NCBI GenBank assembly: GCA_963383645.1
Contig: OY726576.1
Location: forward strand, 16,031,131-16,095,130
Reading direction: 5' to 3'
Length of the DNA stretch: 64,000 bases
Source: Muscardinus avellanarius
Taxonomy: Eukaryota > Chordata > Mammalia > Rodentia > Gliridae
Part shown: piece by piece, positions 55,184 through 64,000 of the stretch
Position numbering within the stretch: position 1 is the first letter of the stretch
Layout: each line of letters begins with the position of its first letter
Translations under genes and position numbers: made by a program
The notes under the pieces: model-generated
Told to the model about the DNA's origin: nothing
What the model saw: the letters and a program-made list of their open reading frames with translations, nothing else
The model's database searches: none

Positions 55184-57180
55184 CTGTCAACATAGAAACG
55201 GTGCAAGTCAGCGTGAGACACGCCAGCAAAAGTACAAATAGAGCCGGGCGTGGCGGCGCACGCTTGTCATCCCAGCATTCGGAAGGCCGAGACAGGAGGA
55301 TCACGGTTCTCAGACAGCCTCACTACTTAGCGAGGCCCTTTGCAACTCAGTGAGACCCTGTTTCAAAATAAAGAATAAAAAAAAGTAGGGTTGGGAGTGT
55401 CGTTCGGAGGTAGAATGCCCCTTGGTTCCAATCTCGGTACTGCAAAAAAAAAAAGTATATATATATATGTATATATAATAGACAAATATTTTCATTATTA
55501 TTAGTTTTATTATTGGTGGTACTGGGGTTCCTGGAAACCCTTCTACCTCCGGGCTGCACTCTCAGACATATTTTATATATATATTTTTGGAAACAGGGTC
55601 TCTTAAGGCAGCACAGCTGGCTTTGAACCAGCTTGATCCTCCTGTCTTCGCCTCCCAAGAGCAAGGATTACAGGTGTGCGCCACCACGCCCGGCAACAAG
55701 TATTATTTTCATGTGCATTTTGGAAAGTCTAACTAGTGCAGCAAAACACATGGCTTTATGGACAGTAATGATTATGATGATTCTAAAGAGAATAGTTATA
55801 TAAATTAATTTATTATTATTATTACTATTTTGGTGGTACTGGGGTTCCTGGAAGCCCTTCTACCTCCGGGCTACACTCCCAGACCTATTTTTATATTTTT
55901 ATTTGGAAACAGGGTCTCTTTAGCCAGCGAGGCCGAACCAGCGCGATCCTCCTGTCTCTGCCTCCCAAGCGCGGGGATTACCAGCGTGTGCCACCACGCC
56001 TGGCGTTTATTCTTAAATGAGTTAATTTCATCCTTAAAATAAAGTGAGTTCTTTTATTTCATTTGCGGGTCTGGGGATGGAACCGAGGGGCATTCTACCT
56101 CCGAGCTACACCCCTAGCCATATTTTTTATTCTCTATTTGGAAACAAGGTCTCACCATGTTACAGAGGATCTTACTAAGTAGCCCAGGCTGTCTGCTGTG
56201 ATCCTCCTGGATCTCAGCCTCCTAAGTGCTGGAATTACAAGCATGTGCCACCACGCCCAGCCATTTTTAGTTTTTTGGGCTGGGAGATGGGGGTCTGGCT
56301 GTGTTGCTGAGACTGGCCTCAATCTCATGAAACTCCTGCCTAATTCCTGAGTAGCCAGAATTAGAGGCCTAGACCGCGGTGTCCAGTTTAAAGTGAGTTA
56401 ACTTCAATACATACATCAGGCCAATAGTTCTCCAAACTGCCGCAGCAGAGGCCTGAGGGGCGGGGGCTCGCTGCACTTGTTTGGAGGGCACAGTCATCTG
56501 CACTGGGTAGAGGGCCCGTGTAGAGGGCTGCTCAAAAAGTGGTTACGAGCTAAGCACTGTGGCACACACCTGCAATCCCGGTTCTAGAGGCTCTGTGTCA
56601 AAATAAGGGATGAAAAATAGGGCTGGGGGTGTAGCTCGGAGGTCAAATGCCCCTGGGTTCCATCCCCACACCTGAAAAAAAAAAAGAAAAAAAAGAAATT
56701 TAAGAAGTCTTTTCTCAAAAAAAAAAAAGTTGTTTCTCATTGAGGTATATTTTGACAATTCTCAAACCCAAATACATGAATACCTGCACTGGACAATTAA
56801 GTAAGTGGACAGCAGGAGGTAGGAGTCAGATTTCTCACCATTGAAGCACATCATAGAATTAACTTTTTTTTCTTTTTTGATAGTACTGGGGATGGAACCC
56901 AGGGGCATTCGACCTCCAAGCTACTCACCAGTCCTATTTTTGTTTTGAAACAGGGTCTCACTGACTTGCAGAGGGCCTCACCAAGTAGCTGAGGCTGACC
57001 ATGAACTAAGATCCTCCTGTCTCAGCCTCCTGAATGCTGAGATTACTACCGGGAACCACCTTTGTTTTTTTTTGAAATGAGGTCTAAGTTACTGAGGGTC
57101 TTACGAGGTTGATGAACCTGTGATCCTCTGGTCTGAGCCTCCCAGGTACTGAGATTACAGGTATGTGTCACCATGCCCAG
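55184..57180. repeat. Former SETMAR intron and SINEs (unit 3)
   Basis: SINEs lie at about 55240-55445 (plus), 55512-55695, 55830-56005 and 56065-56262 (minus). The junction of the 1.1-kb deletion is at about 56438. An empty retroviral site lies near 56485, a plus partial SINE at 56540-56690, and minus SINEs at 56880-57065 and 57070-57175. Confidence 0.65.
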
Positions 57181-58038
57181 TTCAGAATACATTTGTGTAC
57201 AGACAAATTTGATCTTTTTTTTTTATTATGATTTAAGACTGACTCCCGCTTACAAAAGTCAATTCTCTATGTTGTGTTACAGACAGTCCCACAATTCAGA
57301 ACTCAAAGCAGAAATTCAAGTATCATCCTCACTCCCAGTTCTACAAGTTGACTCGGCTCGGCTGAATGGTCCTCATTGGGCTCCCATGAGGCTGCAGTCG
57401 TCGGCTGGGATCCCGTCCTTTGAAGCCCCGGCAGGACAGAGCATCCACGCGGCTCGCTCGCTGCCCGGCGTCCACGAGGCCGCTCTGTGGCTGGAGTTCT
57501 CAAGCTCAGCAACAGGGTTTGAAGAGGAGAGTTTAAGGCCTCTCCTGAACCGAGCTCAGGGGCCCCTTAATATCACTTCTGCTATGTGAGGGGAGGGGAC
57601 AAGGGTGGGATTGGGACTGAAGCCAGAGGCAGTCTATCTCCCAGCCACACCCCAGGCTTTTTTATTTTGAAATGGGCCTTGCTAGGTCCCTGAGGTTTGC
57701 ACTCAGTTGCTGAGGCTGGCCTCACATCTGCAATCCTCCTGGCTCAGCCTCCCTCAGGGGTAGGATTGTAGGTGTGCGCCAACACACCTTTGGTTCTACT
57801 TTTTGTTGTTGTGGCGGTGGTGGTGGTTTGTTTTGTGGTACTGGGGATTGAGCTCAGGGGCATTCTACTTCAGAGCTGCATGCCAAGGCGCTTTTATTTT
57901 TTGGTTTGAAACAGGGTCTTCCTAGTTTGCTGCAAGTCTCACTAAGTGCGTGCTAGGCTCTGCTCTATGCTTGATCAGGCAAGTTGACAAGGCTGTCCCA
58001 GATCCACAAGGAAGGAAACAAGACTTTCTCTCATTGTA
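57180..58038. other. Unit tail without gene (unit 3)
   Basis: The unidentified GC-rich block is followed by minus SINE remnants (about 57650-57790 and 57840-57945). It breaks off from the unit 1 sequence at about 58038. Confidence 0.45.
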
Positions 58039-58190
58039 CTCAAATAGGGAAGGAATCGAGGATGTCTGTCTCAGAGAGTACACAGTCCGCCCTCTCAACA
58101 CTAAATTTCATCGGCATCCTAGTGAAATGTATATTCATGCCTCTTGCTAATATACGCTAGATTTTTTGCAGAACTGGGGATGGAACCTAG
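58039..58190. other. Filler sequence at the unit 3/unit 4 junction
   Basis: About 150 bp match no other part of the window except a short SINE-like end (ttttgcagaactgggg). It replaces the LTR-like block and most of a ZNF exon. Confidence 0.5.
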
Positions 58191-58379
58191 GATCTATCGT
58201 CCGAGGCTCGCTGCTCCTTCTGGTCCTCCGCGTGTGGGTCCCCAGGTGCAACAAGTCTTTCTGCACATAAGCATCTGAAGATCCAGGGGCAGTGGCCCAC
58301 AGCATGTTTTTTTCCAGAGATTTCTGGTTGGAGAAATCAGGAGGGCAGAGAGTAATGGAGTGCTGGGGCGGGTTTGGTC
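58191..58379 (-). pseudogene. C2H2 exon 5' fragment (unit 4)
   Basis: The acceptor (ctccggcag) and leader sequence of the C2H2 exon are seen, with a small deletion near 58298 that breaks the frame. No zinc finger remains. Confidence 0.75.
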
Positions 58380-58484
58380 CTGCCGGAGAGAGAAATGCCC
58401 AAGTCAGATAGAACTCATTTGATGGTGAGACTTGACCACATTCTTCAAATCCTTAATAGCAAATGTTACTGACCAAGAGGTACT

Positions 58485-58519
<35 letters not shown>

Positions 58520-59256
58520 TGTATTTGGTCTCGGGTTGGAACACTGAGGCATTTGACCTCCAAGCTACACAACCTGCCCAATTTTTTATTCTTGTTATTT
58601 TGAAACAGGGTCTCACTGAGTTGCAGACGACCTCACTAAGTAGCTCAGGCTGTCTGCGAACCACAATCCTCAGGTCTCAGCCTCCCAGATGCTGGGATTA
58701 AAAGCGTGCACCACCACGCCCAGCTCCAAGAGGTACTGTATATGACCAACTTCCCAGCTTAACGGTACGGCTTAACAGACAGGGGACAGCAAAGGCATCA
58801 CAGGCACCTTTGGGTGTATAAATAGGGACAACATCTACAGTTTACATGATTCTCACTACGATAACCTTCCAACGCACAGCAACACACACAGAAACAACAC
58901 CTGAAACTTGTGTTCTTTTTTATCACTGAGAGCTAGCTAACCAGTGAACTGTGCTCGTCTCATCAAGAGATAGGTAGAGGGCACAGTCATCTGCACTGGG
59001 TAGAGGGCCCGTGTAGAGGGCTGCTCAAAAAGTGGTTAAGAGCTAAGCACTGTGGCACACACCTGCAATCCTGGTTCTAGAGACTCTGTGTCAAAATAAG
59101 GGATGAAAAATAGGGCTGGGGGTGTAGCTCAGAGGTAGAATGCGCCTGAGTTCCATCCCCAATACTGCAAAAAGAAAAAGAATAAAAAACAGGGCTGGGA
59201 GTACAGCTTGGAGGTAGAATGTCCCGAGGGTCAATATCCAGTACCACAATAAATGA

Positions 59257-59287
<31 letters not shown>

Positions 59288-60400
59288 ACATCTAAGCTGG
59301 GTGTGGTGGCTCATGCTTGTAATCCCCGTGCTTGGGAGGTGGAGACAGGAGAATCGCTCTGGTTCGAAGCCAGCCGTGCTGGCTTAAGAGATCCTATTTC
59401 CAAATAAAAAATATAAAATAGGTCTGGGAGTGTAGCTCAGAGGTAGAAGGGCTTCCAGGAACCCCAGTACCACAAAATACAATAAATTAAAATAAATAAA
59501 ATAAAAGAAATAAATATAAAAAATGAAAAAATAAAAAATAACACCTTAAATAAAAATTCATGGTCTAAGTTGGGCATGGTGGTGCATGCTTGGAATTTTA
59601 GTATTTGGGCGCAGCGACAGGAGGATTGCGGTTCATGGACAGCCTCTGCGACTTGGTGAGGCCTTCACAACTTAGTGAGACCCTGTTTGACTAAGAGCAG
59701 GGCAGGGGTGTTGCTCAGAGGTAGAATGAACCTAGGTTCAATCTTCATGACCACAAAAACTTAAAAATGCAAAGGACAATTAGACAAGAGTCACTGATAC
59801 CTTAGAACTGCTGCGTTCTTAGGTTTTACATCAAGTAGTACTTGATGAAGAAGAATATGGAAAGTTAAGGATGTATATAATACTTGGAACAGGGGTTAGT
59901 CAACTTTTTCTTAATGAAACTAAATAGTTTTAAGGGCTAAAAGACAAAATGAAGGACGTTATATTTATTTTTACATCACCTTTTTTTTTTGAAGTCCTAG
60001 TGATGAAACTCAGTGACACTGTACCCCAGATCCACACCGCTACCTGTACTTTTTAAGTCTTTTCATTTATTTATTTATTTATTTATTAACAGGGTCTCAC
60101 TGAGTTGCGAAGGGCCTCGCTAAGTAGCTGGAGCTGTCAGTGAACCGTGATCCTCTCATCTCAGCCCCCCCAAGACTGGGATTACAAGCGTGCTCCACCA
60201 TGCCTGGCAATTTACATAACCATGTAAAAATGTAAAAACCACTCTAAGCTTACATTTGCTTTGAGCACTCCAATTAAATTTCTCAACTGACTTTTGAGCT
60301 TTATGTCTCCCACTGGGCTTTTTTTTTCTTTATATCATTCACTTTCTGCTCTATTCTTCTTGATCTTTTCTAAAAAGATGTTAACAAAAGAGAAAAAAAC
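58380..60400. repeat. SINE cluster in KRAB gene intron (unit 4)
   Basis: (TTTA)n lies at about 58484-58523 and a minus SINE at 58528-58720. An empty retroviral site is near 58988. Plus SINEs lie at about 59040-59190, 59293-59475 and 59570-59760, and a minus SINE at 59985-60210. Confidence 0.65.
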
Positions 60401-60653
60401 ACACAAACATGTTCAAGAGTTACCCCGGGAAGGCCAGGGCTTCCTGGAGGAGGAAGGTGACAGGAGACCCAGGGAAGCGCTCACAGGGTGAGGATGAGGT
60501 CTGGAGGGGAGGCCGAGCCAGGCAACGTGAACGCAGGCCGAGAGCTCCAGAGCGCAGCTCCCTGCACTCGGGCTCGGCGCCGCCTCCCTCCGGCCTCTCG
60601 GCTGCTCACACCCTGCATCCTGGAGCTCACTGGCCCAGTTTCCTGCCACTCAC

Positions 60654-60717
60654 CCGCACGGGAGGCTGGCGTGCATCTGCTCTCTTCTCTCCACGCCTCT
60701 TTCCCTTGCTCCAGCTG
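60654..60717 (-). pseudogene. KRAB-B exon, truncated at 5' end (unit 4)
   Basis: The donor side (GTGCGG|GTGAGT) and the second half of the box are present. Sequence breaks off after 'ccagctgg' and joins intron sequence at ggaagaattcagag, so the acceptor and the FSKPKL part are deleted. Confidence 0.8.
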
Positions 60718-60759
60718 GACGGAAGAATTCAGAGTCAAGGCAGGTGAGGAGCTTGAAAG

Positions 60760-60850
60760 GGTGCGGCATTCAAATGCAAAATACAAGGGTGCGGCATTCA
60801 AATGCAAAAATATTTTGTTTCTCCCATGAAGGTAAGGTTTGTCGAATTGA

Positions 60851-60900
<50 letters not shown>
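60760..60900. repeat. Inversion junction: 28-bp direct repeat and (GT)n/(GC)n
   Basis: The phrase gggtgcggcattcaaatgc occurs twice in a row at about 60760-60815. Then comes the reverse complement of intron sequence at about 26518-26575, then (GT)n 60855-60892 running into (GC)n. From there the sequence is the reverse complement of the 46.5-kb region. Confidence 0.8.
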
Positions 60901-60901
<1 letters not shown>

Positions 60902-62019
60902 CGCGCACGCTTGCAGTGCTAGGGATTAAACCCAGGGCATTGTACCTCCCAACGGCCTCACTAAGTAGCTGAGGCTGCCTGTGAACCCAGATCCACCTGT
61001 CTCAGCTTCCCAAGTACTAGGATTACAAGTGTGTGCCAACACGTCTGGCTCTAAAGTGAAATTTCTAAAATCTAGTTTCTAAATTTTAAATTTAAAAGGT
61101 ATTCTAAATTTCCTAAGCTAAATATTTAACGTTATTTGGGCCATAACCTCTATTCCCCATGTCTTCAGTGAAATTATCAATCAATTGTAATATAGATATT
61201 TTAACAATAATTTGATTATCAATTTTTTTGGTATTATTGGAGATGGAACCCAGGGCCATTCTGTCTCCAAGCTATCCCCTCTGCCCTATTTTTTGGCTTT
61301 TTATTTTATTTTTGTGGTACTGGGGTGGGACCCAGGGGCTTTTGTACCTCTGGGCTATACTCCCTGACATATTTTATACTTTATTTGGAAACAGGGTCTC
61401 ACTAAGGTGCAAGGGGCCTCGCTAACTGGCTGAGGCTGTCCGCTAACCGCCATCCTCCAGTCTCAGCCTCCTGAATGCTGGGATTACAAGCGTAGGCAAC
61501 CAAGTCCAGCTATCAAATTCTTTATTCAGTCATATTCTTTTGTCCGTGTATTTTGTCTCATATTATAAAATTGTAAGTATATTCTCTTGTGATTGCTTAC
61601 ATTTTGTCTCTTTTATTCTGTTAGCTGAGCATGTGGCACAGGCCTGAAATTCAAGTCCTTGGGAGGTTGAGACAGGAGTAATCACAGGTTAGCAGCCAGC
61701 CTCAGCTACTTAGTGAGGCCTTTTTAAAAAGAAAGTATTAACAAAAATAAAAGATAGTAGCTCATAGGTAGAATGCCCTTGGGTTCAATCTCCAGTACTG
61801 CAAAAAAGGGGAAAACTATATAAGGACAAGCACGGCGATGGTGCACACCTGTAATCTCAGGACTTGGAGTTGAGACTGAAGGTTTGAAGTTCCAGACAAG
61901 CCTCAGGCAACCACGGGTTCAGTCCCCGGGGCCACCTCCTCAATTGTAAACAAGCTGGATAGGGATACACCTGCCCGAGACCCCGGAATATGGGCACAGA
62001 TTTCCAGCTGTATAGCGCT

Positions 62020-62830
62020 CAATGGGGAGAACAAGGCCCTAGGACCTGCCCAAGTCCAGGTAAAAAGACCGCTGTGAACTTCCGCTCCACTAAAAGCCCC
62101 AAAGCGCCGCATGGTGGGCACTTCCGCTTGCCAAGGGGGAGAGCCCGGATGCGGAAGTCCCTGCAGGGTTCACTGGGACTTGTAGTCTATGCGAAGCGCA
62201 GAGCAGATACTCAGCAAGGCGGAGCATCATCTAAGAGTCTCTTCATGACTAACGAGTGTGATTTTAAGTCAAAGAGGCCGCCATCTCCAGTTGGCCCGAT
62301 TGCGTCACCCAGAGACACACCCAGCGAGCCATTGGCAGCCACGGAGCATCCTGGGAGGAGACGCCCAACACGCAGAGGATCCTGGGAGTTGTAGTCCAGG
62401 CAAACTATTTGGGGAGAGCCCGCGCTAAGGGGCCTGAGCCACCCCTCGTTCCTCCCGGTGGTGGTGAGTGAGGCCCGGAGCCCCTCGCTCGCCCTGCCCT
62501 TTTCTGCTTGGAGGAGAGCCCACAGCGCGGTGCGGACGAGCCGGCCCGTGGGTGGCGGAGCCCGTGGCAGCGCTGCCTCTGGAGAAGTAACTTGCAGTGA
62601 GCTGCGAGCGGTGGGAGGTGAGTGCGCGGCCCGGGCCTCTGTCCTAGGGTTCTCGTGGCGGAGAGACTCGGCCTGGGGTGAAATCCGACATGGCGACGGG
62701 GTCGCTCATGCCGTAGGGCTGCAGGGTCGGGGGCTTGGGGCGTGGGGTGGTAGGGGTCTGAGACCGCAGGCTACGGGACTGTCCCTGGCGCCAGGTGTCC
62801 GGTGGTTCGTTGGCTTCCGAGCTGGTGGTG
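62020..62830 (+). promoter_or_regulatory. CpG-rich promoter and exon 1 of a rightward KRAB gene copy
   Basis: Same block as at 44580-45330 in inverse orientation. The donor gtgggag|GTGAGTGCGC lies at 62617/62618 on the plus strand. ZNF143/GFY-like ctgggagttgtagt lies near 62382-62395. The KRAB and zinc-finger exons, if present, lie beyond the window. Confidence 0.55.
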
Positions 62831-63597
62831 GTCAGGCCTGATCGGAGGCAGGGCCGAGGGCCAGGAACAGAAAGCTTTAAAGTGGCCATCTGCATCCCCA
62901 GTGAGCTTGGCGAGGTGAGCAGAGGGTGAGAGTGTGAGGCCACGGAACCAGGCCCCAGCGGCCCCCAGGTGGTTCAGGTGAAGGGCTGACACTGCACAAG
63001 CCGCCGTCCCCCAACCCAATTCTGACTAATCATAAAAAAGCTGATCGAAGCCGGCGTGGCGGTGCACGCTTGTACTCCCTGCGCTTGGGAGGCTGAGACA
63101 GGAGGATGGCACAGGTTGAAGGCAGCCTCAGCTACTGAGTGAGGCTCCCAGCAACATACCCTGTTTCTACATAAAGTATAAAATAGGTCTGGGAGTATAG
63201 CCCGGAGGTATAAAGGCCCTGGGTTCCACCCCCAGTACCACCAAAAAAAAAAAAAAAAAGCTGATAGAAACCCTCAGGTATGTTAAAAAGCCCACTTGTA
63301 CCCTGTTTCAAAATGAATAATGAAAACTAGGGCTGGGATTTAGCACGAGGTAGAATGCCGCGGGTTCCCTCTCCAGTAACACACACACACCCTACGTCCC
63401 AAGGGTGTCGGGATCACTATTTTCAGGACCCCCCTTTGTACTCTGTCTTTGCTCTTATCTGTTCTGTTGCCTTATCTTTCCCTAACCTAAAAGAAGCTTT
63501 CATATTTCTGTACTCTTCCTAGTCCTCAGAGTTCGTCGATATCCACTGGAAAAGAACCCGGAATAGAAAGACCCCTTGGTTTCAATCCTGCCTTTCT

Positions 63598-63797
63598 TTT
63601 TTTTTTTTTTTTTTTTTTTATGGTACTGGGGTTCCTGGAAGCCCTTCTCCGGGCTACACTCCCAGACCTGTTTTTATTTTTTTATTTGGAAACAGGGTCT
63701 CCTAAGCCAGCGGGCGCAGCTGGCTTCGAACCTGCGCGATCCTCCTGTCTCTGCCTCCCAAGCGTGGGGATTACAGGCGTGTGCCACCACGCCCGGC
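63598..63797 (-). mobile_element. Recent SINE with perfect target duplication
   Basis: A minus younger-type SINE is flanked by exact copies of tttcaatcctgcctttct at 63580-63597 and 63798-63815. The same place in units 1, 2 and 3 (such as 8093-8112) has no insertion. Confidence 0.92.
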
Positions 63798-64000
63798 TTT
63801 CAATCCTGCCTTTCTAAGGCAGGGCGCAGGGCACGGGGCTTAAGCGGACAAGCGTGGTTTGACTGGGCATGGGGTGGACACGGTGGCACGATCGAGGGTA
63901 TCAATCTGTCTGACCGTCCCTGGGTTTGGCCTTGGAGGAGGCGGTCGAGCTGGGGCTTCTTTGGCAAGTCTTGCAAGGTCCAGGGGGCTGGCGTTGGCCA

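Larger units (their letters stand above)
58191..60720. repeat. Segmental duplication unit 4 (truncated)
   Basis: The copy begins in the 5' end of a minus-strand C2H2 exon fragment and runs through the same SINE cluster to a truncated KRAB-B exon. It stops about 60720, where sequence of opposite orientation begins. It lacks both the LTR and the promoter. Confidence 0.75.
60900..64000. repeat. Inverted copy of the promoter half of a unit
   Basis: The stretch is the reverse complement of about 43640-46520, with the same SINEs in opposite orientation and one new SINE. It contains the promoter at 62020-62830. The rest is repeat sequence with no other gene. Confidence 0.8.

Overview
The window is mammalian nuclear DNA, most likely from a rodent of the squirrel/mountain-beaver/dormouse side. 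The evidence is a dense load of two-part SINEs: a 7SL-like (B1-like) left half ending in the tRNA-derived ID-like half (motif near 'tgtagctcggaggtagaatg'). This resembles the B1-dID elements of sciuromorph rodents, but species cannot be fixed from this window. There are no prokaryotic features.

The window is a segmental-duplication cluster built from one repeating block. The ancestral block, read left to right, is: a KRAB zinc-finger gene on the minus strand (C2H2 exon, KRAB-B exon, KRAB-A exon, CpG-rich exon 1/promoter); an inverted plus-strand copy of the C2H2 exon; a minisatellite; a SETMAR SET-domain gene on the minus strand; and a tail of repeats. Unit 1 is about 1-23650 (the C2H2 exon of its minus gene lies mostly before base 1). 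Unit 2 is about 23650-34070 and lacks the whole inverted-ZNF/minisatellite/SETMAR part. Unit 3 is about 34070-58040 and is nearly complete. Unit 4 is about 58190-60720 and is truncated. From about 60850 to the end the sequence is an inverted piece of the promoter half of a unit, so a further gene copy points rightward out of the window.

Gene content. The three KRAB-A exons (127 nt) and three complete KRAB-B exons (96 nt) have family-typical lengths and phases that fit together with the C2H2 exon; the KRAB-B and linker sequence resembles the ZNF133/ZNF169 type. Unit 3 encodes 22 regular C2H2 fingers before a 4-bp duplication shifts the frame into a decayed finger tail. Units 1 and 3 have lost the normal GT donor of KRAB-A, but an in-phase GT lies 9 nt downstream. 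Unit 2 keeps a normal donor but lost its fingers by deletion, leaving a possible 155-residue KRAB-only protein. SETMAR in unit 1 is an apparently intact two-exon gene (39 + 255 codons, matching splice phase, no mariner transposase). Its unit 3 copy has lost exon 1 and the CpG promoter and has a frameshift.

The most striking non-coding element is the ~68-bp minisatellite beside SETMAR (15120-16040; second copy 51670-52540). Nearly every repeat carries a match or near-match to the core CTCF motif (CCACTAGAGGGCAG), all in one orientation. That makes it a candidate natural array of about a dozen CTCF sites between a zinc-finger cluster and SETMAR.

A class II (betaretrovirus-like) endogenous retrovirus lies in unit 1 (about 590-3146), internally deleted so that gag is fused in frame to integrase. 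At the orthologous base of unit 3 there is only a solo LTR, and units 2 and 4 have the empty site, which orders the duplications as (1,3) versus (2,4).
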